This document shows positions 31,147 through 40,948 of a DNA stretch of 64,000 nucleotides, in pieces. A program made the position numbers and the translations under genes. Under the pieces are notes generated by a model. That model was given only the letters and a program-made list of their open reading frames with translations. It was not told the origin of the DNA and did not search any database. Origin of the DNA: Haemophilus parainfluenzae (GTDB taxonomy: Bacteria; Pseudomonadota; Gammaproteobacteria; Enterobacterales; Pasteurellaceae); the NCBI RefSeq assembly GCF_003252795.1, contig NZ_QEPQ01000006.1, positions 1 to 64,000 on the forward strand. The letters run 5' to 3'. Each line of letters begins with the position of its first letter. Position 1 is the first letter of the stretch.

Positions 31147-31241
31147 ATTCTTTCCTATTCTTTAAGGGATTAATCTTTTATACTTAGCAGCCAAGATCAT
31201 AATTTTGATTTTTTGAATATTCATTAAACCAGAGAGAATTT

Positions 31242-31257
31242 TACGATGCGGATCGCA
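31242..31257 (-). promoter_or_regulatory. CRP-S (competence) site of comA-F, over the ponA start codon
   Basis: Read on the minus strand the core is TGCGA-TCCGCA-TCGTA, one base from the perfect CRP-S dyad. A -10-like TATGAT at 31196-31201 (minus strand) would put transcription near 31188, about 61 bp from the site centre. The site covers the ATG of ponA (31246-31248). Confidence 0.8.
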
Positions 31258-33864
31258 AAATTAATATTAAGTACCCTATTTACGATATGTATACTGGGGT
31301 TAGTCGCCGGTGGTGTACTGTATTTTCACTTAAAATCCTCCTTACCATCGGTTGAGAGCCTAAAAACCGTTGAGTTGCAACAACCAATGCAAATCTATAC
31401 GGCTGATGGCAAATTAATCGGTGAAGTCGGTGAACAACGCCGTATTCCAGTGAAATTAGAAAATGTGCCTCAGCGCCTGCAAGATGCCTTCTTAGCAACA
31501 GAAGATAGCCGTTTTTATGAACATCATGGCTTAGATCCTGTTGGTATTGCTCGTGCGATTTTTGTTGCCGTCAACAATGGTGGAGCATCTCAAGGGGCAA
31601 GTACTATTACGCAACAGCTTGCGCGTAACTTCTTCTTAACGCCAGAAAAAACCATTATTCGTAAAGCTCGCGAAGCGGTATTGGCCATTGAAATTGAAAA
31701 TGCCTTAAGCAAACAAGAAATTTTAGAACTCTATTTAAATAAAATTTTCTTAGGGTATCGTTCTTATGGCGTCGCGGCTGCCGCACAAACCTACTTTGGT
31801 AAAAACTTAGATGAATTAACGCTTTCTGAAATGGCCGTCATTGCGGGCTTACCAAAAGCGCCTTCTACCATGAATCCACTCTATTCTCCAAAACGTGCGG
31901 AAGAACGTCGAAATGTGGTTTTAAGTCGAATGCTTGATGAGAATAAAATCACCAAAGCAGAATATGATGCAGCGATTAAAGAGCCAATCGTCGCAAGCTA
32001 TCACGGTGCTAAATTTGAGTTCCGTGCAGACTATGTGACTGAAATGGTTCGTCAAGAAATGGTAAAACGTTTTGGTGAAGAAGATGCTTATACCAAAGGT
32101 TATAAAGTCTTCACGACTGTACTTTCAAAAGATCAAGCGGAAGCACAAAAAGCAGTTCGTAATAACCTGATTGATTATGATATGCGTCATGGCTGGCGTG
32201 GCGGTGCACCGCTTTGGAAAAAAGGTGAAGCCCCATGGGATAATGAGCGTATTGTCGCTTTCTTGAAAAAATTACCTGATTCAGAACCGTTCATTCCTGC
32301 AGCGGTAACTGCATTGGGTAAAAATGGTGCGGAATTACTTTTAGCTAACAATGAAACGATGACGCTGTCTTCAAACGCAATGCGTTGGGCAGGTAAATCA
32401 CCCGTTAAAGTGGGCGAACAGATTTGGATTCGTAAACGTGATAACGGTGAATGGATTTTAGGTCAAATTCCTGCAGCTAACTCTGCATTAGTTTCATTAA
32501 ACTCGGATAATGGTGCAATTGAAGCCATGGTGGGTGGCTTTAGTTACGAACAAAGTAAATTTAACCGTGCAACCCAATCTTTAGTGCAAGTCGGTTCTTC
32601 AATTAAACCATTTATCTATGCCGCTGCGTTAGAAAAAGGTTTAACGCTTTCAAGCGTATTGCAAGACAGTCCTATCTCTATCCAAAAACCAGGACAACCT
32701 TTGTGGCAACCGAAAAACTCACCTGATCGTTATGACGGTCCGATGCGTTTACGTGTAGGTTTAGGTCAATCTAAAAACATGATTGCCATCCGTGCACTAC
32801 AAACTGCAGGTGTTGGCTTTACTGCGGACTTCTTACAACGTTTTGGATTCAAACGTGACCAATATTTTGCCAGTGAAGCGCTTGCATTAGGTGCTGCATC
32901 CTTCACGCCATTGGAAATGGCGCGTGCTTACGCGGTATTTGATAACGGTGGTTTCTTAATTGATCCTTATCTTATCGAAAAAATTCAAGATAATACCGGT
33001 AAAGATTTATTTATTGCGAACCCGAAAATTGCTTGTATTACCTGTAATGACATTCCTGTGATTTATGGTGAAACCAAAGATAAAATTGATGGCTTTAAAG
33101 ATGTCGCAGAAGTGGCTAACCCTGATAACCTAAAATCCGCTAAAGGTAATAGTAACACCGATACAGATGAAGGTGAGGGCGATCAGCAACCTGAGAATGT
33201 ACCTGACTTGCCAGAACTTCAAACATCCGCATTAAATGACGGTTCTGTTGATTTAATGGCGGATGCGAAAGACGGTGCAGCAAAACAAGAATACGCACCT
33301 CGTGTGATTAGCGGTGAGTTAGCCTTCTTAATTCGTAGTGCATTAAATACGGCGATTTATGGTGAGCAAGGGCTTAGTTGGAAAGGTACCAGCTGGCGTA
33401 TTGCTCAAAGCATTAAACGTAGTGATATCGGTGGTAAAACCGGTACCACTAATAGTGCGAAAGTGGCTTGGTACGCAGGGTTTGGTGCAAACTTAGTGAC
33501 AACAACCTATGTTGGTTTCGATGATAACAAACGCGTATTAGGTAAAGGCGAAGCGGGGGCAAAAACCGCAATGCCGGCGTGGGTCGCTTATATGAAAGCT
33601 GCACTTTCTGATGTACCTGAACGTCAACTTGAGCTTCCACCAAACATCATGGAAAAAACCATTGATAGTAACTCTGGTTTACTTTCTGAAGGTGGTGGAC
33701 GTAAAGAATACTTTATCGTTGGTACCGAACCTAAACGTACTTACATTGCGGAAATGAAAGAGCGCGGTTATTATGTCCCACCAGAGTTACAACAACGCCT
33801 AAATGGTGGAACAGGTAAAACCAAAGACGCAATTCCTGCAACACAACCAGAAGAATTATTCTAA
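31246..33864 (+). CDS. mrcA: Penicillin-binding protein 1A
   Basis: Bifunctional peptidoglycan synthase (often called ponA). The 872-residue protein has an N-terminal membrane anchor (about 5-27), a glycosyltransferase domain with the catalytic region TEDSRFYEHHGLD and GASTITQQLARNFFL, an OB-like insert, and a transpeptidase domain with the SxxK motif in VGSSIKPF and the KTG motif in GGKTGTTNSAK. The stretch about 635-660 between these is an acidic, low-complexity insert (DTDEGEGDQQPENVPDL). It is divergent from comA, as in H. influenzae. Confidence 0.95.
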   Translation: MRIAKLILSTLFTICILGLVAGGVLYFHLKSSLPSVESLKTVELQQPMQIYTADGKLIGEVGEQRRIPVKLENVPQRLQDAFLATEDSRFYEHHGLDPVGIARAIFVAVNNGGASQGASTITQQLARNFFLTPEKTIIRKAREAVLAIEIENALSKQEILELYLNKIFLGYRSYGVAAAAQTYFGKNLDELTLSEMAVIAGLPKAPSTMNPLYSPKRAEERRNVVLSRMLDENKITKAEYDAAIKEPIVASYHGAKFEFRADYVTEMVRQEMVKRFGEEDAYTKGYKVFTTVLSKDQAEAQKAVRNNLIDYDMRHGWRGGAPLWKKGEAPWDNERIVAFLKKLPDSEPFIPAAVTALGKNGAELLLANNETMTLSSNAMRWAGKSPVKVGEQIWIRKRDNGEWILGQIPAANSALVSLNSDNGAIEAMVGGFSYEQSKFNRATQSLVQVGSSIKPFIYAAALEKGLTLSSVLQDSPISIQKPGQPLWQPKNSPDRYDGPMRLRVGLGQSKNMIAIRALQTAGVGFTADFLQRFGFKRDQYFASEALALGAASFTPLEMARAYAVFDNGGFLIDPYLIEKIQDNTGKDLFIANPKIACITCNDIPVIYGETKDKIDGFKDVAEVANPDNLKSAKGNSNTDTDEGEGDQQPENVPDLPELQTSALNDGSVDLMADAKDGAAKQEYAPRVISGELAFLIRSALNTAIYGEQGLSWKGTSWRIAQSIKRSDIGGKTGTTNSAKVAWYAGFGANLVTTTYVGFDDNKRVLGKGEAGAKTAMPAWVAYMKAALSDVPERQLELPPNIMEKTIDSNSGLLSEGGGRKEYFIVGTEPKRTYIAEMKERGYYVPPELQQRLNGGTGKTKDAIPATQPEELF

Positions 33865-33880
33865 CCCTGATTTAAATACT

Positions 33881-33910
33881 AAAAGTGCGGTTAATTTTGA
33901 CCGCACTTTT
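33881..33910. terminator. Uptake-signal terminator after ponA
   Basis: An 11-bp stem AAAAGTGCGGT (33881-33891) with ACCGCACTTTT (33900-33910) and an 8-base loop is followed by a T run. It lies 16 bp after the ponA stop and 20 bp before rlmJ. Confidence 0.82.
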
Positions 33911-33930
33911 TTACGTCAAAAGGACAAACC

Positions 33931-34776
33931 ATGTTAAGTTATCGCCACAGTTTCCACGCTGGCAACCATGCTGATGTGTTAAAGCATATTGTATTAATGT
34001 TGATATTGGAAAATCTTTCGCTTAAAGAAAAAGGCTTCTACTATCTCGACACACACTCTGGTGTTGGTCGTTATCGCTTAAGTTCTAACGAATCAGAAAA
34101 AACCGGAGAATACAAAGAGGGAATAGGGAGACTTTGGGAAAGAACAGATTTACCCGAAGAGGTTGCTCGCTACGTAGATCTCATTAAAAAGCTCAATTAT
34201 GGTGGTAAAGAATTACGTTATTACGCAGGATCTCCAATGATTGCCGCACAACTATTACGTCCTCAAGATCGTGCATTACTGACAGAATTACACCCTAGCG
34301 ATTTTCCATTATTACGCAATAACTTTAAAGAGTTTAAGAATATCACGACAAAATCAGAAAATGGTTTCCAACAACTCAAAGCGACACTTCCACCAAAAGA
34401 ACGTCGCGGTTTAGTGCTTATTGATCCGCCTTATGAATTAAAAGAGGATTATGATTTGGTGGTGAAAGCGATCGAAGAAGGTTATAAACGCTTTGCGACA
34501 GGCACTTATGCGATTTGGTATCCAGTGGTTCTACGCCAACAAACAAAACGCATTTTTAAAGGATTAGAGGCAACGGGAATTCGTAAAATTTTGAAAATTG
34601 AATTGGCTGTTCGCCCTGATAGCGATCAACGTGGTATGACCGCAAGTGGAATGATTGTGATTAATCCACCTTGGCAATTAGAGCAACAAATGAAGTCTAT
34701 TTTGCCTTATTTAACCCAAACGCTCGTCCCTGAAGGCACGGGAAGTTGGACAGTGGAATGGATTGTACCGGAATAA
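33931..34776 (+). CDS. rlmJ: 23S rRNA (adenine(2030)-N6)-methyltransferase
   Basis: RlmJ methylates A2030 of 23S rRNA using S-adenosylmethionine. The 281-residue protein begins with the family N-terminus LSYRHSFHAGNHADVLKHIVL and has YLDTHSGVGRY (cofactor-binding region) about residue 40 and the catalytic DPPY at about 168-171 in VLIDPPYELKEDY. The gene was once linked to utilisation of DNA as nutrient (YhiR/ComJ). It follows ponA on the same strand behind a terminator. Confidence 0.95.
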   Translation: MLSYRHSFHAGNHADVLKHIVLMLILENLSLKEKGFYYLDTHSGVGRYRLSSNESEKTGEYKEGIGRLWERTDLPEEVARYVDLIKKLNYGGKELRYYAGSPMIAAQLLRPQDRALLTELHPSDFPLLRNNFKEFKNITTKSENGFQQLKATLPPKERRGLVLIDPPYELKEDYDLVVKAIEEGYKRFATGTYAIWYPVVLRQQTKRIFKGLEATGIRKILKIELAVRPDSDQRGMTASGMIVINPPWQLEQQMKSILPYLTQTLVPEGTGSWTVEWIVPE

Positions 34777-34790
34777 TCCATTCCAAAACC

Positions 34791-34807
34791 GCGGTCAAAA
34801 TGACCGC
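34791..34807. terminator. Short uptake-signal hairpin between rlmJ and psiE
   Basis: GCGGTCA (34791-34797) and TGACCGC (34801-34807) form a 7-bp stem with a three-base loop between convergent genes, followed on the plus strand by ACTTTTAAATTTT. The left copy is not a full uptake signal. Confidence 0.65.
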
Positions 34808-34811
34808 ACTT

Positions 34812-35228
34812 TTAAATTTTAATTTTATTGGAATACAACACTAAACAAAGTGCAATAACCATAATTAAAATCGCGCCTGCGAATAAGATAGTATCAACTG
34901 AGCTCTCATGATTCACAATAATCAGACGCAACATGGCGGTAATCCCCGCGTAAATAAAATAACGCAAAGGAAAGTGATAACCGCTTTTAAAATATTGCAC
35001 GATTAGGCCAATAAAACCGAAATATAAGAAAAACATCACGGCTTGTTCAGCAACATCATAAGGCACTACGCTTGATGTATTGAACACCATAATTGCTAAG
35101 GTATAGGTGATTTTAGCTAAAGCAATAATCAACACTAAAGCCAAAGCAATAAGTGAAAAACTTAATATCACTTTTAATATACCAGTCACTACGCGGGGCA
35201 GTTTTTCGAGTTCTTGAGATTCTTCCAT
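34812..35228 (-). CDS. psiE: PsiE-family membrane protein
   Basis: A 138-residue inner-membrane protein with four hydrophobic segments and the family pattern ...KVILSFSLIALALVLIIALAKITYTLA and FKSGYHFPLRYFIYAGITAMLRLIIV. E. coli psiE is induced by phosphate starvation and its function is unknown. The start at 35228 has an AAGGAAC ribosome-binding site and gives the usual size; the frame extends 27 codons upstream without a family match. Confidence 0.88.
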   Translation of the reverse strand: MEESQELEKLPRVVTGILKVILSFSLIALALVLIIALAKITYTLAIMVFNTSSVVPYDVAEQAVMFFLYFGFIGLIVQYFKSGYHFPLRYFIYAGITAMLRLIIVNHESSVDTILFAGAILIMVIALCLVLYSNKIKI

Positions 35229-35313
35229 AAAGTTCCTTGTTTTTTTAAATGATGAAAGCGCGTATTTTAAGGGAATGTTTTTTTTTGGTAAATAGTAAAA
35301 TGTAATCAAATAA

Positions 35314-35337
35314 AAAGGGCAGATATTTCTGCCCTTT
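35314..35337 (-). terminator. rpsU-dnaG-rpoD operon terminator
   Basis: A perfect 10-bp stem AAAGGGCAGA (35314-35323) with TCTGCCCTTT (35328-35337), loop TATT, lies 21 bp beyond the rpoD stop; on the minus strand it is followed by a T-rich run, and the plus strand side is also T-rich. Confidence 0.87.
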
Positions 35338-35358
35338 ATTTTTTACATGAATGAATAA

Positions 35359-37248
35359 TTACTCATCTAAGAAACTTCTTAAGGTTTCAGAACGACTTGG
35401 ATGACGTAATTTACGCAATGCTTTCGCTTCAATCTGACGAATACGCTCACGGGTTACATCAAATTGTTTACCCACTTCTTCAAGCGTGTGGTCGGTATTC
35501 ATATCAATACCAAAACGCATACGTAATACTTTCGCTTCACGAGGGGTTAACCCTTCTAGCACTTCATGAGTTGCCACTTTCAAGCTTTGTGCAGTGGCAG
35601 AATCTAATGGCAATTCAAGAGTTGAATCCTCGATGAAGTCACCTAAATGTGAATCATCGTCATCACCGATTGGCGTTTCCATTGAAATTGGCTCTTTCGC
35701 AATTTTAAGCACTTTACGAATTTTATCTTCTGGCATTCCCATACGCTCAGCAAGCTCTTCCGGCGTCGCTTCACGTCCCATTTCTTGTAACATTTGACGA
35801 GAAATACGATTTAATTTGTTAATCGTTTCAATCATATGAACCGGAATACGAATTGTACGTGCTTGGTCTGCAATTGAACGCGTGATTGCCTGACGAATCC
35901 ACCAAGTTGCATAGGTTGAGAATTTATAACCACGACGGTATTCAAATTTATCTACCGCTTTCATCAAACCAATATTCCCTTCTTGAATTAAATCCAAGAA
36001 TTGTAAACCACGGTTGGTATATTTTTTCGCAATAGAAATGACCAAACGTAAGTTAGCTTCAACCATTTCTTTTTTCGCACGACGAGCTTTTTGCTCACCA
36101 CGAGATACCGCATCGCAAATTTCACGCATTTGTTGAATGGTGAGATTAGTATGCTGTTCAATATTCGCTAAGTTATCTAAAGATAAACGGATACGCTCTT
36201 CATATTTTGGTAAACGTTTTGCCCAAGCTTTCGTTGATTTTAATGCTTTTGCTACCCATGCATCACTGCTGCCATTCGCAATAATAAGCGCCTCAAATTC
36301 ATCTTTTGGCATACCTGCAATATCAACTAATACTTTTTGTAGTTGACGCTCTTCTGCACGTACACGTTTCATCATATTCTTCATTGATAAAACAAGTACA
36401 TCAAATTGTTTTGGCACTAAACGAAATTGTTTAAAAATATCGGCGAGTTGAGCAATTTGATCTTTTGCACGTTTACCACTACGACCATGTTTTGCAATGG
36501 TTGCCAATGTTTTAGTATGTTGCTCTCTTAATGCTACAAATCTTTCACGCGCTACTTCAGGATCGATGCTGTTATCTGAATCGCTGTCATCAGAACTTGA
36601 GCTGTTATCGCTTTCATCTTCCTCATCGTTCTCATCATCAACGTCTGCAGCAGATTCGGCACTTTCATCTTCATCAGCAAAATTTTCATCAATGTTTGCA
36701 GTTTCCTCTTCAGGAACATTGGGATCCACAAAGCCTGTGATTAAATCAGCCAAACGATAATTGCCTGCTTCAACTTGGTCATAATTATCTAATAATTCAG
36801 TTAACGCTTCTGGGTATGCCGCAATTGCTGTTTGGACTTCATCAATCCCTTCCTCAATACGTTTTGCAATGCTGATTTCATCTTCACGGGTTAGAAGATC
36901 AACGGTACCCATTTCACGCATATACATACGCACAGGATCGGTTGTACGGCCGATTTCAGATTCCACATTTGACAAAATCTGTGTTGCTTCTTCCACTGCA
37001 TCTTCATCCGGAATCGTGTCATTCAACATCATTTCGTCACTTTCCGGTACTTCATCAAGAACCGGAATGCCCGCATCATGCTGTAAAGTCTGCAACAACT
37101 TATCGTAATATTCCGGATCGATCACATCTTCCGGAAGTAAGTCATTAATCTCCGCATAGGTTAAATAACCTTGCGTACGACCCAATTCCATAAGCTGTTC
37201 AATTTGTTCTGAATATTGCTCTGCGGTAGATTGTTGATTTTGTTCCAT
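35359..37248 (-). CDS. rpoD: RNA polymerase primary sigma factor (sigma-70)
   Basis: Main sigma factor, 629 residues. Region 1.1 lies at the N-terminus, region 1.2 ([23 protein letters not shown]) about 100-122, and the non-conserved region holds a strongly acidic and serine-rich stretch about 190-225. Region 2 ([19 protein letters not shown]...[17 protein letters not shown]) about 395-460 recognises the -10, and region 4.2 ([28 protein letters not shown]) the -35 element. It is the last gene of the macromolecular-synthesis operon, 69 bp after dnaG. Confidence 0.97.
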   Translation of the reverse strand: MEQNQQSTAEQYSEQIEQLMELGRTQGYLTYAEINDLLPEDVIDPEYYDKLLQTLQHDAGIPVLDEVPESDEMMLNDTIPDEDAVEEATQILSNVESEIGRTTDPVRMYMREMGTVDLLTREDEISIAKRIEEGIDEVQTAIAAYPEALTELLDNYDQVEAGNYRLADLITGFVDPNVPEEETANIDENFADEDESAESAADVDDENDEEDESDNSSSSDDSDSDNSIDPEVARERFVALREQHTKTLATIAKHGRSGKRAKDQIAQLADIFKQFRLVPKQFDVLVLSMKNMMKRVRAEERQLQKVLVDIAGMPKDEFEALIIANGSSDAWVAKALKSTKAWAKRLPKYEERIRLSLDNLANIEQHTNLTIQQMREICDAVSRGEQKARRAKKEMVEANLRLVISIAKKYTNRGLQFLDLIQEGNIGLMKAVDKFEYRRGYKFSTYATWWIRQAITRSIADQARTIRIPVHMIETINKLNRISRQMLQEMGREATPEELAERMGMPEDKIRKVLKIAKEPISMETPIGDDDDSHLGDFIEDSTLELPLDSATAQSLKVATHEVLEGLTPREAKVLRMRFGIDMNTDHTLEEVGKQFDVTRERIRQIEAKALRKLRHPSRSETLRSFLDE

Positions 37249-37317
37249 TTTTATTCCCGTTTTGCGTTATTTTTGGAAGATAAAAGCCCTTGTTTTGAAC
37301 AGGAGATTTTACCATTG

Positions 37318-39102
37318 TTATGACGGATTAACTAACTGTTTTTTCTGCTCTTCTTTTCCCTTGAGCAAATTCACTAAAATTGCTCGCTCTTGATCAGTTA
37401 ATCCTTCCGCCCTTTCTTTTGCAATCAGCATTTCAATATCTCGTTCAATCGCCTGAATATTCAATCGACGATAGTTTTGAGAGAATGCATTAATGATTTC
37501 TAAGTCATCTAATAGATGATCCCAAGAAGCTAATATTTCAAGGGGCTTGCTGAATTCTGTATCACGAAAATATTCTAAGATTTGCCCTGTTGTAATGCCT
37601 TCTCGTTCACGACAAAGTGCGGTCAATTTTTCGAGTAATTCGTAACCCGCCTCATGCTTTAAGGCTTGTAAACCCACATCAGAAATACGATTCACTAATT
37701 GTGAATTCTGTAATAACAGCGAAATCACCACGCGCATTGGTGTTTTCTTAATGGTTTTTTGTGGCGTTTTAGGTTTGGGTTCAGCCTTATCTATTTGATT
37801 TGGTATTAAGCTTTCAAGCTGTGATTGATCAAAGATCCCAAGCTTTTGCGCCAACATATTCCGCAATGAAAGACGCAGCATATCACCAGGGATTTGACGA
37901 ATTAAAGGCGCCGCGAGTGCCACTAATTTGCCTCGTCCTTCTTGCGTCGAAAAATCTACTTGTGGACTTAAATGCGCGAATAAGAATTCTGTGAGAGACT
38001 GAGCTTGATCAATATATTCTTCAAACTTTTCTTTACCGTATTGACGAATATAAGTATCCGGATCTTCTCCATCTGGCAGGAAAATAAACTTAATTTGTCG
38101 TCCGTCTTCCAGATAAGGTAAGGCGTTTTCAAGGGCTCGCCAAGCGGCATCACGCCCTGCTCTATCTCCATCGTAGCAACAAATAACTTGCTCTGTTGAA
38201 CGGAACAATAATTGAATTTGTTCCGAGGTCGTCGATGTACCAAGGGAAGCCACAGCATAATTGACACCAAATTGTGCTAATGCCACCACATCCATGTAAC
38301 CTTCAACCACCAGTAATTTTTCTGGCTCATCATTGATTTGTAAGGCTTCATACAAGCCATAAAGTTCATTACCTTTATGGTATGTAATGGTTTCGGGGGA
38401 GTTCAAATACTTGGGTTTTTCATCCGTTAAAACACGTCCACCAAAGGCAACTGTTCGACCACGTTTATCCCGAATCGGAAACATAATACGATTACGGAAT
38501 TTATCGTACACATTGCCACGATCGTTTCGAGAAAGCATACCTAAATCAAGCAACTTTTTCTGTTCTTCTCGATTTTTGCCGAATTGACGCAACACCGTAT
38601 CCATTGCATTGGGTACATAACCAATTTGAAAACGAGCAATAATTTCTGGCGATAAACCACGTTGCTGAAGATAGCTTTGAGCAGGAATATTTAGCGGGAG
38701 TTGCACTTGATAAAACGACGCAATCTCTTGCATCAAATCGTATAAATTACGTTTTGTATGATAGCTCACATCCGGTTTATTGCCGAATTGGTTTGGGCGT
38801 TTTTCATAAGGCACTTCAAGCCCAGCCGAAGCAGCAAGTTCTTCAACTGCTTCAACAAATTCTAATTTGTCATAATCCATTAAAAATGAAATCGCATTGC
38901 CTTTCGCGCCACAACCAAAGCAATAATAGAATTGTTTTTTTTCACTTACTGTGAAGGAGGGTGTTTTTTCGTGATGAAACGGACAGCAAGCTTGATAATC
39001 TCGTCCCGCTTTTTTAAGTTTCACGCGTGCATTAATCACATCGACAATATTCGATTTTGTGAGCAGATCATCAATAAACTGGCGTGGAATTGAGCCTTTC
39101 AT
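37318..39102 (-). CDS. dnaG: DNA primase
   Basis: Synthesises RNA primers at the replication fork. The 594-residue protein has the CHC2 zinc domain (Cys40, His43, Cys61, Cys64), the TOPRIM catalytic core (LLVVEGYMDVVAL, ICCYDGDRAGRDAA about 305-320) and a C-terminal DnaB-interaction domain. The start at 39102 (MKGSIPRQFIDDLL) has a full AAGGAGG ribosome-binding site, which decides against the longer open frame upstream. It is the middle gene of rpsU-dnaG-rpoD. Confidence 0.97.
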   Translation of the reverse strand: MKGSIPRQFIDDLLTKSNIVDVINARVKLKKAGRDYQACCPFHHEKTPSFTVSEKKQFYYCFGCGAKGNAISFLMDYDKLEFVEAVEELAASAGLEVPYEKRPNQFGNKPDVSYHTKRNLYDLMQEIASFYQVQLPLNIPAQSYLQQRGLSPEIIARFQIGYVPNAMDTVLRQFGKNREEQKKLLDLGMLSRNDRGNVYDKFRNRIMFPIRDKRGRTVAFGGRVLTDEKPKYLNSPETITYHKGNELYGLYEALQINDEPEKLLVVEGYMDVVALAQFGVNYAVASLGTSTTSEQIQLLFRSTEQVICCYDGDRAGRDAAWRALENALPYLEDGRQIKFIFLPDGEDPDTYIRQYGKEKFEEYIDQAQSLTEFLFAHLSPQVDFSTQEGRGKLVALAAPLIRQIPGDMLRLSLRNMLAQKLGIFDQSQLESLIPNQIDKAEPKPKTPQKTIKKTPMRVVISLLLQNSQLVNRISDVGLQALKHEAGYELLEKLTALCREREGITTGQILEYFRDTEFSKPLEILASWDHLLDDLEIINAFSQNYRRLNIQAIERDIEMLIAKERAEGLTDQERAILVNLLKGKEEQKKQLVNPS

Positions 39103-39178
39103 TGCCTTGCCTCCTTGAATACGATGCGAAAGTGCGGTTGATTTTGCGTGACTTTTTTTCGATGAGTTTAAAGCAACA

Positions 39179-39209
39179 AAACCGTGATACCCAAAAGGTT
39201 TCACGGTTT
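39179..39209 (-). terminator. rpsU-dnaG intercistronic partial terminator
   Basis: AAACCGTGA (39179-39187) pairs with TCACGGTTT (39201-39209). Read on the minus strand the stem is followed by TTGTTGCTTT, an imperfect T run. In E. coli a terminator at the same place lowers dnaG expression relative to rpsU; the same role is likely. Confidence 0.72.
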
Positions 39210-39239
39210 GTCTTAACTCGAGTTAGAAAATACTACAAA

Positions 39240-39455
39240 TTAGTATAAACGGGTATTGCGCGCGTTTTCGCGAGCATTACGTTTAGCGTGACGTTTAGCA
39301 AGTGTTGCTTTTTCACGTTTACGGATTGTAGTTGGTTTTTCATAGAATTCACGAGCGCGAACTTCTGCTAAAATACCAGCTTTTTCGCAAGAGCGTTTGA
39401 AACGACGTAAAGCTACGTCGAATGATTCGTTTTCACGTACTTTAATTACAGGCAT
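39240..39455 (-). CDS. rpsU: 30S ribosomal protein S21
   Basis: Small basic ribosomal protein of 71 residues ([47 protein letters not shown]... in form). S21 helps 30S subunits pair with mRNA. The sequence matches the family over its full length. It has a strong AGGTGAT ribosome-binding site, heads the rpsU-dnaG-rpoD operon, and is divergent from tsaD, as in most gamma-proteobacteria. Confidence 0.97.
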   Translation of the reverse strand: MPVIKVRENESFDVALRRFKRSCEKAGILAEVRAREFYEKPTTIRKREKATLAKRHAKRNARENARNTRLY

Positions 39456-39673
39456 AAGCCAATCACCTCAATGAGTTTAATTTAATTGCAATTTTAAATT
39501 TTTATTACTGCCGAATGAACGGCAAATTCAATAAAGGACGCAATTCTAATCGATCTTCCCTGCAAAAGCAAAGGAAAGATCGCCTATTTGCTGAAAATTT
39601 GGCGTTTGAACTGGTTTAAGCGGGCTAAACAAGGTAAAATCTTTGCCAATTTTTTTAATAAAATGAGAATAAA
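39456..39673 (-). promoter_or_regulatory. rpsU-tsaD divergent region with rpsU promoter
   Basis: For rpsU, -35 TTGCTT (39566-39571) and -10 TAGAAT (39543-39548) are 17 bp apart on the minus strand. A small hairpin TGCCG...CGGCA lies in the rpsU leader about 39509-39524. An imperfect inverted repeat, roughly CGATCTTCC...GGAAAGATCG (39551-39582), covers the -35 and spacer; its meaning is unknown. No gene was seen. Confidence 0.6.
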
Positions 39674-40702
39674 ATGCGTATTTTAGGAATCGAAACCTCC
39701 TGTGATGAAACAGGTGTCGCGATTTATGATGAAGACAAAGGCTTAATTGCTAATCAGCTCTACACGCAAATTGCCTTGCATGCGGATTACGGCGGTGTGG
39801 TACCAGAGCTAGCTTCCCGCGATCACATTCGTAAAACGGCGCCATTAATTAAAGCCGCATTAGAAGAAGCCAATTTAACCGCTGATCAAATTGATGGTAT
39901 CGCCTATACAAGCGGTCCTGGTTTAGTGGGTGCATTATTAGTGGGCGCAACGATCGCGCGTTCACTAGCTTATGCTTGGAATGTGCCCGCTATTGGCGTA
40001 CATCACATGGAGGGTCATCTACTTGCTCCAATGCTTGATGAAAACCGACCGCACTTTCCATTCATTGCCCTCTTAGTTTCAGGTGGACACACACAATTAG
40101 TGCGTGTTGATGGCGTAGGTAAATATGAAGTCATTGGCGAATCCATTGATGATGCGGCAGGCGAAGCCTTTGATAAAACCGCGAAATTATTAGGGTTAGA
40201 TTACCCTGGCGGTGCAGCACTTTCACGTTTAGCCGAAAAAGGATCAAAAGATCGCTTTGTGTTCCCTCGACCAATGACGGATCGACCTGGCCTTGATTTT
40301 AGCTTTTCTGGTTTAAAAACCTCAGCAGCAAACACCATTAATCAGGCGTTCAAACAAGAAGGTGAATTAACTGAACAAACCAAAGCTGATATTGCCTTTG
40401 CCTTCCAAGATTCTGTCGTGGATACACTTGCAATTAAATGCAAACGTGCCTTAAAAGAAACCGGTTATAAGCGTTTAGTCATTGCTGGCGGCGTAAGTGC
40501 AAACAAAAAATTACGTGAAACCCTTGGCACTATGATGAAAAATCTTGGTGGTGAAGTATTTTATCCGCAACCTCAATTTTGTACCGATAACGGCGCCATG
40601 ATTGCCTATACGGGCTTTTTACGTTTAAAACAAGGTCAGCACTGCGATCTCGCCATTGATGTCAAACCTCGTTGGGCAATGGCCGAGCTCCCTGCAATTT
40701 AA
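39674..40702 (+). CDS. tsaD: tRNA N6-adenosine threonylcarbamoyltransferase
   Basis: TsaD (Gcp/YgjD) transfers threonylcarbamoyl from the AMP intermediate to A37 of ANN-decoding tRNAs, with TsaB and TsaE. The 342-residue protein starts [14 protein letters not shown] and has the metal-binding His111 and His115 in the motif HMEGH, plus the ATP-fold motifs [10 protein letters not shown] and [13 protein letters not shown]. Length is normal. It opens a set of plus-strand genes: a small membrane protein, tdk and tyrP. Confidence 0.97.
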   Translation: MRILGIETSCDETGVAIYDEDKGLIANQLYTQIALHADYGGVVPELASRDHIRKTAPLIKAALEEANLTADQIDGIAYTSGPGLVGALLVGATIARSLAYAWNVPAIGVHHMEGHLLAPMLDENRPHFPFIALLVSGGHTQLVRVDGVGKYEVIGESIDDAAGEAFDKTAKLLGLDYPGGAALSRLAEKGSKDRFVFPRPMTDRPGLDFSFSGLKTSAANTINQAFKQEGELTEQTKADIAFAFQDSVVDTLAIKCKRALKETGYKRLVIAGGVSANKKLRETLGTMMKNLGGEVFYPQPQFCTDNGAMIAYTGFLRLKQGQHCDLAIDVKPRWAMAELPAI

Positions 40703-40711
40703 GGAAAAAAT

Positions 40712-40948
40712 ATGGAAAATATGATTAAAGTAAGAGCCATGCGTGCAGCCGGTATCGCTTGTTTTTTGGTGCTCGCGATTATTGGTGCATGGATTTTTAC
40801 CACGCCAAGCAGTGATATTGTTGACGCTCTTGCTGAAGCAGGAAAAATGGTGGGAGGCGGTGCCACTTACGGGACCTTTATGCTAGCAGCCTGTCCACCT
40901 GTTGCAGGATTCATTGCCTATCATTTCTGGAAATGGGTGATTAAATAA
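40712..40948 (+). CDS. Small two-helix membrane protein, function unknown
   Basis: A 78-residue hydrophobic protein that I do not recognise. It has a helix at about 12-30 ([20 protein letters not shown]), a short polar and Gly-rich loop ([18 protein letters not shown]), and a second helix about 53-74 ending WKWVIK. It starts 9 bp after tsaD behind AAGGA, and its TAA stop overlaps the tdk ATG by one base, so it is real and co-translated with its neighbours. Related small proteins may exist in other Pasteurellaceae; no function is proposed. Confidence 0.75.
   Translation: MENMIKVRAMRAAGIACFLVLAIIGAWIFTTPSSDIVDALAEAGKMVGGGATYGTFMLAACPPVAGFIAYHFWKWVIK

Noticed and set aside
36497-36760. Serine-rich open frame opposite rpoD
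   Set aside because: It reflects the acidic Asp/Glu/Ser stretch of sigma-70 read on the other strand; the composition is an artefact.
39103-39204. 34-codon N-terminal extension of DnaG
   Set aside because: It runs through an uptake signal and the intercistronic region; the AAGGAGG before 39102 fixes the start.
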